Part shown: piece by piece, positions 9,579 to 19,300 of the stretch | Position numbering within the stretch: the stretch's first letter is position 1 | How the letters are laid out: the number at the start of each line of letters is the position of its first letter | Assembly: GCF_902493135.1 (NCBI RefSeq) | Contig: NZ_CABUOD010000006.1 | Location: forward strand, 74,655-138,654 | Length of the DNA stretch: 64,000 nucleotides | Origin: an uncultured Parabacteroides sp. | GTDB taxonomy: Bacteria > Bacteroidota > Bacteroidia > Bacteroidales > Tannerellaceae | Reading direction: 5' to 3' | Notes under the pieces: generated by a model | What the model was told of the DNA's origin: nothing | Database searches by the model: none | What the model saw: the letters and a program-made list of their open reading frames with translations, nothing else | Program-made: the position numbers and the translations under genes

Positions 9579-9611
9579 TACCGCAGTGTTTCCACATTGC
9601 GGTATTTTTTT
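9579..9611 (+). terminator. Intrinsic terminator after the YhcG-like gene
   Basis: TACCGCAGTG (9579-9588) pairs with CACATTGCGGTA (9593-9604) with a 2-nt bulge, followed by eight T. It closes the inserted accessory pair. Confidence 0.8.
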
Positions 9612-9680
9612 TGCCCGATAGATTTCCCTGATTCAACCTCCGGGCTGTAATTGAACTATTCTTCGACTAAAAGAAGAAGA

Positions 9681-10553
9681 ATGGAAACGAAGAACAGCCA
9701 ACGGATGATTAGTGAAGCTATCCGAAAGATAGCTTTGGGGCGTAGCATTGACCGGGTGGATATGTCGCATTGCGGTACGGGCGGCGTAGGAACAGCCCGA
9801 CTGATTCATGGGTATGTTGCAAAGGTGAATAGTGATGACGATGAATATCTCGGCACTATTGACGTGGGTGAATTTCCCGACGAGACCGCCAGTTCGGAGC
9901 CTATCATTCATAAAGGCGTGCTATTGTCAGGCTTACAGGATAATTCCGGTGGGTTCCTGATTATTCCCACCTTGTTTTCAGACGTTACAATCGTCACGGA
10001 TGCGGCGACCAGATGCGCCTATGTTGTCAATTTCTCCCATGCGGACTTTATACAGATACTCGCTCACAAAGAGAGCGTGATCGGGGTGGCAGAGACCGAA
10101 GAACTGGATGCGGAGAGCAATGACTCGCCCGATTATGACCAGTTGGAGAAGACCGGCAATGAAAGTTCTACCCGATATACAGCCGAAAACATTCAGACTA
10201 CCGTCAAAAATAAAGACGACAAGCAAGCCGAGATTACCGTTACGCCGGAAAGCATCGCCCAAAAGGTCGATAAATCCCAGCTTAACCAGACTACGGATAA
10301 GATTGAACAGAATGTAAACGGGACAACGGTCGTGGTAGCGGATAAGAAAGTCACCATTGGCGGTGAAGACGCAAGCGAACCGTTGGTGTTGGGGAACGCC
10401 CTTGCCCAACTAATGCTGGATTTCATCACAGAGTGCAGCAAAATAATGACACCCACTCTGATGGGCACCATGCCTGCCATTAACGCGCCCAATTTCCCCT
10501 CGCTGGCCTCTAAGATTCAGAAGTTCCTATCCCAAACCGCCTATACGAAATGA
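9681..10553 (+). CDS. Baseplate spike protein (gpV-like)
   Basis: About 290 residues from the ATG at 9681, which follows a purine-rich AAGAAGAAGA; an in-frame TTG ten codons upstream is less likely. Residues about 25-130 look like the OB-fold of membrane-puncturing spikes ('ARLIHGYVAKVNSDDDEYLG', then 'GGFLIIPTLFSDVTIV'). The middle (about 135-235) is hydrophilic, and the C-terminus ('VTIGGEDASEPLVLG' followed by a helical 'ALAQLMLDFI') resembles the trimerising end of gpV-like proteins. It probably caps the hub encoded at 5581-6909, from which it is now separated by the accessory pair. It overlaps the next gene by 4 nt. Confidence 0.65.
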   Translation: METKNSQRMISEAIRKIALGRSIDRVDMSHCGTGGVGTARLIHGYVAKVNSDDDEYLGTIDVGEFPDETASSEPIIHKGVLLSGLQDNSGGFLIIPTLFSDVTIVTDAATRCAYVVNFSHADFIQILAHKESVIGVAETEELDAESNDSPDYDQLEKTGNESSTRYTAENIQTTVKNKDDKQAEITVTPESIAQKVDKSQLNQTTDKIEQNVNGTTVVVADKKVTIGGEDASEPLVLGNALAQLMLDFITECSKIMTPTLMGTMPAINAPNFPSLASKIQKFLSQTAYTK

Positions 10554-12193
10554 GTGTCATCCTATTACCCGATATTGAGGAATTAGACCCGAACAGCCTT
10601 TGTTATTCCATCTATTCCGAGTTGTACCACAATTTCTTTAATGCCCAGGATAAGAAAAGCGAGGATAACCCTTACGGCATCGAGGAAGGCGACGATACAT
10701 CGATCCGTTTACGTAATACCGCTTATAACTTTGCTTCTGCCATAGCGGGAGCGGTTGCCGGAGAAGGCGGAGAAGGCGGTGGCGGTATTTTGCTGGATTA
10801 CCTGAAAAAGACGGGCGGAAATATGACGGGGGCACTCCGGGCGAATTATGGCTTTGAAGCCGGTATGGGAAACACCCGGTTATTATGGGCCTATGAAGAA
10901 ATCGCAGAAGACGGTGTAACCCCTGTTTACGGCTTGCAGGTATCCGGGGATATTCATATCGGCGGTAGCAACCTGTATCTTGGTGGCCGGCAATTTATCC
11001 GTTACAGTGCCGGGGATGGAATAGCGATCCTTGAGAATCCCGTGCTTTCATTCGGTAGTTCCAGCCTTTTCAGCCGTGGCGAGATGGTCTTTGGAGAGAG
11101 TAAAGCCAAAGGGGTGGCACTTTCACCGGATACGATCTATATCAAAGGTAAGGAAGTGTACCATGCCGGGAACGCCAATCTTGCTACAGTCAATTGGTCG
11201 ATGCAAAATGCTACGGTGACTGGAACCCTTCAAGTTTCGGGCAATGTCACCCTCTTGAGTGAACTCTCGGCTTTGTATGGAGTAAAATTAGGCTTTGACG
11301 GTAAAACAGTCCTGCATATCCGTCAAGAAGAGGCACTGCTAAATGGCTTTCTCACGATTAACAGTGGGTACGGTGTAAAGATTGGTGATACGCCGGTGCT
11401 ATTCCGTGTAAACGAAAGTGACATTCAACTTTCGTGTGATTACGGGCATTTGCTATTGGGAAGTGAGAATACCCAGCAGCTACGGCTTTTTGCCGGGCTG
11501 ACCGATATAGACGGGGATAATATATTAATCAGTAAATACGGAGCGGCTTATTTCCCGGACTCCTTGCGGGTAGCCCATAACTATGGGGCAGATTTACTTT
11601 CCACCTACCGGGAAAACGATGACAACGAAGGTCTTGTCGTCCACAAGAGAATGCGGTTCGGCAGCAAGAGCGGTATGTTTCTATCCGGGGATGGGGAGAA
11701 AGTTTTGTTATCCGGCTTATCAGACCAAGCGGCTTTCGGATTCCGGGCCTCAACTTCTGTTTTCCAGTTACCGGAAAGCGGCTCACGTTCTTTCTATCTC
11801 CAGACCGGTTGTGATTTTATCACTTTCGACCAGGCGATAGAAGCAAAAAAATCGGTTGGAATTGACGGATCATTCACCCGATTGACAGACAAACACCTAT
11901 TCTTCACCAGCGAAAACTACCTGTTATCCACCAGTGACGGAATTAAGCATTTTGGGAATGCCTATTTCCTGAACAGCCTCAGTTCGGAGCGTTTCTCTTC
12001 CGGCTTTGCCGGTTATGGTTGGGCGATACTGAAAAATGGTATAACAGGAAATATCGCGGCCACTTTTGACGAGTTGACCATCCGCAAGAAAATGCGGATT
12101 TACGAATTGGAGGTACAAAAAAATACGGCTACCAACGGTTCGCTTTGGGTCAGTGATTCATGCAGTGGTGATAACGTGGAAAGAATCAGTTAA
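10550..12193 (+). CDS. Tail fibre-like structural protein
   Basis: A 547-residue protein starting in an ATGA overlap with the spike gene. After about 60 helical residues comes a Gly/Glu linker (about 68-80, 'GEGGEGGGG'), then 'YLKKTGGNMTGAL', a phrase common in phage fibres. The rest is short beta strands (e.g. 'LQVSGDIHIGGSNLYLGG', 'GTLQVSGNVTLLSELSALYG') suggestive of a beta-helical shaft. The C-terminus has 'RKKMRIYELEVQK' and a Cys-containing 'LWVSDSCSGD' near the stop. It ends 2 nt before the next fibre gene, so the two are probably co-translated and may form one appendage. No catalytic motif is seen. Confidence 0.65.
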   Translation: MSVILLPDIEELDPNSLCYSIYSELYHNFFNAQDKKSEDNPYGIEEGDDTSIRLRNTAYNFASAIAGAVAGEGGEGGGGILLDYLKKTGGNMTGALRANYGFEAGMGNTRLLWAYEEIAEDGVTPVYGLQVSGDIHIGGSNLYLGGRQFIRYSAGDGIAILENPVLSFGSSSLFSRGEMVFGESKAKGVALSPDTIYIKGKEVYHAGNANLATVNWSMQNATVTGTLQVSGNVTLLSELSALYGVKLGFDGKTVLHIRQEEALLNGFLTINSGYGVKIGDTPVLFRVNESDIQLSCDYGHLLLGSENTQQLRLFAGLTDIDGDNILISKYGAAYFPDSLRVAHNYGADLLSTYRENDDNEGLVVHKRMRFGSKSGMFLSGDGEKVLLSGLSDQAAFGFRASTSVFQLPESGSRSFYLQTGCDFITFDQAIEAKKSVGIDGSFTRLTDKHLFFTSENYLLSTSDGIKHFGNAYFLNSLSSERFSSGFAGYGWAILKNGITGNIAATFDELTIRKKMRIYELEVQKNTATNGSLWVSDSCSGDNVERIS

Positions 12194-12195
12194 GG

Positions 12196-15100
12196 ATGTC
12201 AAAATACAATTATGCAACATATAAGATCATTATTGCCCCTGACTCGCATAAGACACAGGGATTGCAAGTTGGTGATGTTGTCCGACGGCAATACCGGGAT
12301 GCGAACCTATTGATTTATTCGCTGATGATTGTTCTGGAAACCGGAACCGATATTATTAGTAGTAAAGAATCCCACTACTTTATCGGGGCACTGGTAGAAG
12401 GTGATGTTCCCCAAAACGGGGAACTGCTGGATTTTGTACGGGTTACCAATCTGTTTGACGAGCAGCGGAGCGGTGCATTATACCTGACAGCTTCCGACTC
12501 CAATTCTCCCTACCTGGATGTTATTGACGGCCTGGCAACGGAACGTTCGCTTTACCTGATGGATAAAAGCCGTTGTATCCATGCCGGTGAAATATTTGAG
12601 TTTCCGATTACGGACCGGGTTGCTTACCCTGAACGGATGGTGATTTCTTACCATATCCGGGCTTCCAAACCTCTGGCGAATGTTGCTCTTTCTTTTGGTT
12701 ATTCGGACGGAAGCGAGACAGACGGCACGGATGCCGTAGATATATCGACCGAGTGGCAATATAAGCTAACCTTGATTACGGTCGACTATCCTCCCCAGTA
12801 CGACCGTAAACTTACGATAGCCCCGGTTCTATCCGGTGAGGATTGGTGTGAGATTTCAGACCTGAACATTGTCCGTTTGTCGGATATTGCCACTTTTTCA
12901 GATTCGACTAAAACCCGCATCGGAAAAATTACGGGTATCATTGATCCGGTTTTCGGAATACTCAACGGGTATGGCGCTTATTTTCAAAACCTTTACGCTA
13001 CCCGTAATGTGAATATCGCCGGAACACTGACAGCAGGAGATGCTAACGGCTACGCTTCAACTTTTTATGTGGGAAAAATTCATAAGAATGTTATTCCCGA
13101 CTCTGTGGGTTGTCTTTTTTCCGGCGGCGTGGTTGTTGAAGAAAACAGCCCGGTTGGTATCGGCCATGCTATCCGTGTGGATAGAGATACGGAACTTACC
13201 GTACAATCCGTAGCCTGGCGGCGTGACCATGTAGGACAACGGTATAGTTTCTCCATCTGGATAAAATCGGATGCGGGGAAGATTTCTTTTTATCAGGACG
13301 AGCATTTCATCCGGGAGATAGAAATTACCGTTTCCGGAGAATGGCGACGGCATAAAGTCTCGTTTATCGTATCAGCATCCGAGCGTCCTGTTTTTACTGT
13401 TGGGATGAAAAGCGGGCTGAACGGGATATTGCTCACCGCACCACAAATGGAAAGTGGCGAAACTATTACCCAATACCAGCCCACGGATGCGCAATTGTCG
13501 TACACCGAAGATTACGGGGCATGGTTTTGCAAGGGCGGTATCGGTGGAACGATCCAAAACCCTTTGCTTCGTCTGAACGAGGATGGTTCGATTTGTTCCC
13601 GTGACGGTTCTTTTGTCATCCATGCGGACGGAACGGGGCATTTTGCCGGAGGCAAATTCAAATGGACGAAAGATGATATTGAATTGACGGATATGACTAT
13701 TCGTTGGGGAGAATTGGATGAGGTGGCAAAGGATCAGATATTGTCTCAGGTCAAACCATCCAACATCCGGGCTTTTGTATCTTCAAATCTTCCTACCACT
13801 CAGATTTATAACCGTGAAACAAATGTATGGCAACCCAGTTGGGGGAATACACCTCTTTTGCTTACCCCTTCCCTGTACATTGACCGTTATGGGGAAACTG
13901 ACCTGATAACGGAAGTTGCCGATTTGAGTTCCGGCAAACCGGGAATTAAGCCCGGTTCGACCTGCTGGTATAAAAACGGGGTGAAAATAGTGAGTGGACA
14001 GGATAGCTGTACGGTTGAAGGCTCAATGGGCAAGTATGTTCTCCGCATTAAGGCTAACCATATCGGTCCACATGCCCCCCAAATCCGCTATGCTTTTCAA
14101 GCAATCTGGCTGGATGGCAGCGGCAGTGAATATCCGATAAATGCAGATTTACAATTTACCCAATTGGTTAATCCCGGTTCTACCGTGGTGGCGGTGGCGT
14201 ATGCACCTGACGGGAATATATTCAGAGATGGTGCCGGGCAGTTGCGGGCGCATTGCGATTTGTGGCGTGGAGCTAAAATAGACAATACGAATGTTGATTA
14301 CCGTTGGGGAGTGAAAGATGAATCCGTTTTTGCCAATGCCCAACTTTCCATGTCGGCAAAAGCCGGTTCTTACACGATAGCCCTGCGTTCTGTGGCTAAT
14401 ATGATACCCGGAAGGACGATATACCTGATCGGCCACCATGCCCATGTGATACAATCGGTAGATGTTCAGACGAAAACGGTTACTCTCACTACACCACTTA
14501 TCCGTGATTATGTGGTGAATGCCATTGTAACCACCCCTTTCTATGATTCCCTTTTAGGTCCCGGTTGGGCTTTGTTGAATGAAGAAAATCCCCGTGGGAC
14601 CGTATCGGGTTGGAACACCAACGAGCTTGTGCTTTCCGCTGATGCGGTACGGAATTTTGAAACCTTCAAGTGCTCTATCAAAGATACGGACATGAGTGCC
14701 GGAAATGGTTTTGCCGGACAAATTGTGTGTGATATTCTTACGTTTACAGACCTTTCAGACCCTTATTTCGTGGAGATTACAGGAAAAAAAGGATTTATCG
14801 TCAAGAACGATGGAAATGATATAGAGGCCCGTGCCGTTGTGTACCGTTCCGGAGATGAGAAGGATGTAAACGGCATGGTATATCATTATAACTGGAAGCT
14901 GTTTAACGCAGAGGGAACGCAGGTTGTCCGAAGTTATCAGGGCAAGCAAATCACCGTATCCAAAGATGACATTAGTGTCCGGGGTGCCCTGATGTGCGAG
15001 GTGTACGACGCTCAAAGGCTAATCGCCCGTGGTCAGGCTTCCCTTAGTGAGTTATCTGACGGTGAGGATGCTTACTCGGTACAAATCCTGACGGACAACG

Positions 15101-15339
15101 GGACTAATTTTATCAATGGGAACATTACGACTACACTCATTGCTTATGTCTATCAGGGTGGAGAGGATATTACGAACAGCCTTAGCGACAATCAATTCAA
15201 CTGGTTTAGAATTTCCAACAATCCCGACGGAGATACCGTCTGGAACGAGCTTCATGCCGGAATTGGCCGGAACGTAGCCTTAACCGATGAAGATGTGTTC
15301 CGCCGGGCGACTTTTACGTGTGAAGTAATCATTCATTAA
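12196..15339 (+). CDS. Large tail fibre or receptor-binding protein
   Basis: A 1047-residue protein. Residues about 1-240 are a beta-rich N-terminal domain. About 240-290 resemble the shaft of its neighbours ('NGYGAYFQNLYATRNVNIAG'), and about 290-430 look like a jelly-roll carbohydrate-binding module ('GQRYSFSIWIKSDAGKIS'). From about residue 520 the protein is a chain of Ig-like domains ('TTQIYNRETNVWQPSWGN', 'AVAYAPDGNIFRDGAGQL', 'AHCDLWRGAKIDNTNVDY'). These same phrases recur in the next gene, so the C-terminal half and that gene are paralogous. Role inferred as host surface attachment; the Bacteroidales capsule is the likely target, but that is not visible here. Confidence 0.7.
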   Translation: MSKYNYATYKIIIAPDSHKTQGLQVGDVVRRQYRDANLLIYSLMIVLETGTDIISSKESHYFIGALVEGDVPQNGELLDFVRVTNLFDEQRSGALYLTASDSNSPYLDVIDGLATERSLYLMDKSRCIHAGEIFEFPITDRVAYPERMVISYHIRASKPLANVALSFGYSDGSETDGTDAVDISTEWQYKLTLITVDYPPQYDRKLTIAPVLSGEDWCEISDLNIVRLSDIATFSDSTKTRIGKITGIIDPVFGILNGYGAYFQNLYATRNVNIAGTLTAGDANGYASTFYVGKIHKNVIPDSVGCLFSGGVVVEENSPVGIGHAIRVDRDTELTVQSVAWRRDHVGQRYSFSIWIKSDAGKISFYQDEHFIREIEITVSGEWRRHKVSFIVSASERPVFTVGMKSGLNGILLTAPQMESGETITQYQPTDAQLSYTEDYGAWFCKGGIGGTIQNPLLRLNEDGSICSRDGSFVIHADGTGHFAGGKFKWTKDDIELTDMTIRWGELDEVAKDQILSQVKPSNIRAFVSSNLPTTQIYNRETNVWQPSWGNTPLLLTPSLYIDRYGETDLITEVADLSSGKPGIKPGSTCWYKNGVKIVSGQDSCTVEGSMGKYVLRIKANHIGPHAPQIRYAFQAIWLDGSGSEYPINADLQFTQLVNPGSTVVAVAYAPDGNIFRDGAGQLRAHCDLWRGAKIDNTNVDYRWGVKDESVFANAQLSMSAKAGSYTIALRSVANMIPGRTIYLIGHHAHVIQSVDVQTKTVTLTTPLIRDYVVNAIVTTPFYDSLLGPGWALLNEENPRGTVSGWNTNELVLSADAVRNFETFKCSIKDTDMSAGNGFAGQIVCDILTFTDLSDPYFVEITGKKGFIVKNDGNDIEARAVVYRSGDEKDVNGMVYHYNWKLFNAEGTQVVRSYQGKQITVSKDDISVRGALMCEVYDAQRLIARGQASLSELSDGEDAYSVQILTDNGTNFINGNITTTLIAYVYQGGEDITNSLSDNQFNWFRISNNPDGDTVWNELHAGIGRNVALTDEDVFRRATFTCEVIIH

Positions 15340-15352
15340 ATCATTATAAATT

Positions 15353-16390
15353 ATGGCAGTTATTTCAAGAGGACAAATCACGATTGTGGATTTAAACGAT
15401 GGTAAATCCATTAATCTTTATCTGGGCAGCAATGTAGCTACGACTCAGATATTTAACAAAGAAAACAGTAGTTATACTCCTTCCTGGTCAGCTTCCCCTT
15501 TCCTGGTGATTACTCCAGAGATCTATGTGACGGGCGTCGGTACAAACCAGGTATCGAGGCTGAAAGGAACACCCGTATGGAAAATAAACGGTTCAACCAC
15601 TCTTTCCACTTTCGGAGCGACAGCGGCAACAGTTTCCCCCTATGCTTTAACTATCAAAAACAACATGACCTCGGTCAATCAGCTTCAAGTGGAATGTGAG
15701 GTGACTTATGTCGATCCGGATACGGGGGCCGAAACAAAAGCAAAAACCTCTATCACTTACACAAAGACCATAAACGCCGGTCAATTGATTTGTGCGATAG
15801 CTTATGCCCCGGAAGGGACTGTATTCAAAAACGGTGCATCCGCGACTTTGAAAGCTCATTGTGACATGTGGCGAGGTTCCACTATCGACAATACAAATGT
15901 CACTTATAAGTGGTATAAGCTGGGTAGTGGAAACTGGACGGAAATCACCTCTGCCAATGCCGGAGGCATTACCGGATATACAACGAATGAAATCACCATT
16001 CCCGAATCGGCGGTATTGAATTTCGACAGCTTCAAATGCACAATCAAAGATACGGATGCTGCCAGCGGTACTTACAATACCACAGTAAGCGATATTATCT
16101 CGTTTGCGGATATGAGCGACCCTTACCAGGTTGAAATCACCGCTCCGGCAGGGACTACCCTTACCTCGGGACTAACCTCTACCATCCTGACCGTGAATTG
16201 CTGGCAAAACGGAGAATTGCTTCCGGATTCTTTTTTTACGGGAGCAACCTGCACTTGGCGGAAATTCAACAAACTGGGTGTACAAGATACTGCCTGGGGG
16301 ACATCGGGTATTAAGACAGGACGTACCCTGACCGTCACCCGTGATGAAGTGACTGTAGCCGCAACATTCACCGTAGAAATCAGCAAGTAA
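15353..16390 (+). CDS. Ig-like tail fibre protein, paralogue of the upstream fibre C-terminus
   Basis: A 345-residue protein beginning 'MAVISRGQITI', a start shared with the next gene ('MALIARGQITI'). It then follows the C-terminal half of the upstream fibre almost domain for domain: 'TTQIFNKENSSYTPSWS', 'AIAYAPEGTVFKNGASATLK', 'AHCDMWRGSTIDNTNVTYKW', 'FKCTIKDTD'. All of it reads as tandem Ig-like or fibronectin-like beta sandwiches. Such proteins decorate tails or form fibre segments. The separate reading frame, short spacing and paralogy suggest duplication with domain exchange inside the fibre cluster. Confidence 0.68.
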   Translation: MAVISRGQITIVDLNDGKSINLYLGSNVATTQIFNKENSSYTPSWSASPFLVITPEIYVTGVGTNQVSRLKGTPVWKINGSTTLSTFGATAATVSPYALTIKNNMTSVNQLQVECEVTYVDPDTGAETKAKTSITYTKTINAGQLICAIAYAPEGTVFKNGASATLKAHCDMWRGSTIDNTNVTYKWYKLGSGNWTEITSANAGGITGYTTNEITIPESAVLNFDSFKCTIKDTDAASGTYNTTVSDIISFADMSDPYQVEITAPAGTTLTSGLTSTILTVNCWQNGELLPDSFFTGATCTWRKFNKLGVQDTAWGTSGIKTGRTLTVTRDEVTVAATFTVEISK

Positions 16391-16393
16391 AGT

Positions 16394-19300
16394 ATGGCAC
16401 TGATAGCAAGGGGACAAATTACGATACGTGTCGCAGTTGACACTTATTCCGTTTATCAGACCATTGATAAGGCGGCTATTGCGTGTGACCATACGGGAAA
16501 GGTATTGAGTTCGCTTGTTATCCACTCGGTTATATCAGTACGCCAAGGAGAAACCCCGGTAAGCGGATTCAATATCGGGGCTATCTCCACCCCAACCGGA
16601 TTTACCTCGATTACCGTCAATCAGAGTACAAAGACCGTTTCTTATACGGTATCCGGCGGAAACAGCACATTGGCAGATACAGGAACGATAAGCATTCCGG
16701 TTGTGGTTAATGGTCAGACTTTTACAATTTCTTTCGGCTGGTATAAGGTAAGGTCCGGAGCACCGGGTAATCCGGGTGTGGATGCGAGCCTGCTGGATTG
16801 GGTAGCTGATTGGAACAGCGGTAAAACAGTCATTGACGGTCAAAGTCTTATTACGCCAAAGATTTTTGCCGGGATGAAGAACAGTAACGGTACCGTGACG
16901 GGAATGGCAATAGGGCGTTTTGCCCTGAGTACCCGTAACGCTTCGGGTACGATAACCAAAGAAACGGTAAACGGTATCTATGGATTTGCGGATGGAAAGA
17001 AAACATTCGCAGTCGAAGCCAGCGGGAATGTACAATTGGGCAATGGGAATGAGTACATTAAGTATAATGTATCGACAGGAAAAGTGGAATTCGGTTCAAA
17101 CGTGAGCCTGAATTGGGTTAATGCTATTAGCCAGGCCAAAACAGAGGCTATTAATAGTGCCGCCAATACTGCACAAGTTAAAGCGGACGCAGCCAAAGCT
17201 GCCGCTATTTCAACCGCTGCGTCCAATACAGATACAAAAATCAGTGAACTCCAAGTAGGTAGCGACAATCTGCTACCGAACGGTGATCTGCGGTATTATT
17301 CCAACAATAATAATATTGGCTGGGATAACGCACTGAATGGAACTTATGTAATTCAGAATTGGGGTTCGGGTTATAATAGCGGGGTCACTGCCCCTACAAC
17401 GGGTTATCATGCGCACCTGAATATTTCTAAATTTGGTTTTTCCGTATTGGAGTTTATAAATAAAAACTCTATTTATAATCAGACAAAACGTTGGATGGGA
17501 ATCTCAACTGCTGTTCACCAGAAAGAGAAACTGATGCCGGGTTGCCGTTACACTTTCTCGGCAGATTTGATGGTTGATACAGCGGGGATGATTATCCACG
17601 GAGGGATTTACAGCACTAAGGTCGGAAAGACGGCTGCCGCTTTCAGCAGTGGTTCTTACTCCCTTGGTCCGTCCCGAATAAACCAATGGCAACGGGTATC
17701 CTATACCTTTACCCTGGATGCCGAGATTGATTTGACGAAACCTATTTCTTTCTATATTTACGGACATTCGGGTGCGGAGGGTATCGCCCATGTAAAGAAT
17801 ATCTCCTTACAATTAGGGACGAAAGGTTCATGGGGGCGTTGTCAGGCAGACATAGAGAAAGATGTAGCCGATGCTAAAAAAACCGGAACAGATGCCCGTA
17901 CTGTGGCCGATGCCCTAACAAATAAAGCCAATACGGAAGGCTGGGCTACAAAATTGACCTATATAGGCTCTACCGGCATCTTTACAGGCACATTGTCTGC
18001 CAATACGGTAAATACCATCCGCATCAATGCTTCACAAATTACGGCGGGAACAATCGCCGCCGCCCGTATCGATGTGAATGCGTTGAAGGCTTCGCTAATC
18101 ACGGCTGGAAATATTGAGGCTCTCACGCTGAATGTCACCAAAGGAAAAATCGGAGGTTGGTCGTTAGATGCCGATTCGATTTTCAGGGGAACAAAAAACA
18201 ATGCTTCGGGAGGTTATACTTCTGCTTCGGGAAGCATAACCATTGGTTCAACGGGTATCCGTGGAATGAAATGGCGTTTGGAATCAACCGGCGCCGGGGC
18301 TATTGCCGGAAGTAATATTGTATGGGATGCAGCCGGGAACGTGACTTTTTCTGCTGGTGTGAGGTTGTTGTGGAGCAATGCTGCTGTTACCGCCGCCAAT
18401 AGCGGTAAACTTTATGTCCGTGGCACAGGTCTGAATCATTCGGCTACCCGTAAGGTGGTGTTAAACGGCACTGTCGTGAATGAATCGAGCGCAAGAGGAT
18501 TAACCTTGACCGTCATTGCCCGTGATACGCTGGTAGTCAATTCGACAACGAATTATGATGTTTACAGTAGTGATACGAATTGTAATACATTGGCGACTGC
18601 TTTAAATGCACTGGGGGCAGATAAGATTGTGATATTGACCTCTTATGATGCTATCCGGATTAATGCCGCGCTAAACACTGCCATCCAACGGTGTGGTGGT
18701 AGTGACCGCCTGATTACCGATGCCCGTAACCCGTTTGCTTTTATCGGTATTCCGGGTATCGGGAAAAATAACGGGTTGTTTGCCCTGTATGGCCTGGAAG
18801 CAACAGAACCTTATGCCGAGTTATCGACGCTGGTGGTGAATGGCATTCCCCAAGGCATCTCCGTAAACGGACAACGCAATACTTTTATCAACGGTAGCGG
18901 TATTTATACGGGTACACTGAACGCCAACCAAATCTCTGCCGGAACGATTGACACTTCCCGCCTGAATACCACAGAATTGAAAGCTACACTGATTACTGCC
19001 GCCAATATCCAGGCTTTGACTCTAAATGTGACCAAAGGTACTATTGGCGGTTGGACGATTGGTAGCACCACCTTGTCTGGCGGACAGATTGTACTGGATA
19101 AAGCTAACAAGCGTATTGCCGTTTTCGGTGCTTCTTCGAGTAGTACCAGCGGTCACCGGGTACAGTTGTATTATAATAGTAACACGGATTTCGGGCTTTA
19201 TGCGACTAATTCAGCCGGGACGATTGTTGCCCAGATAGGAAGTACCAACCGGATTGCAGGTTGGGTATTCGACACGATACAAATTTACAAGAATAATGTT

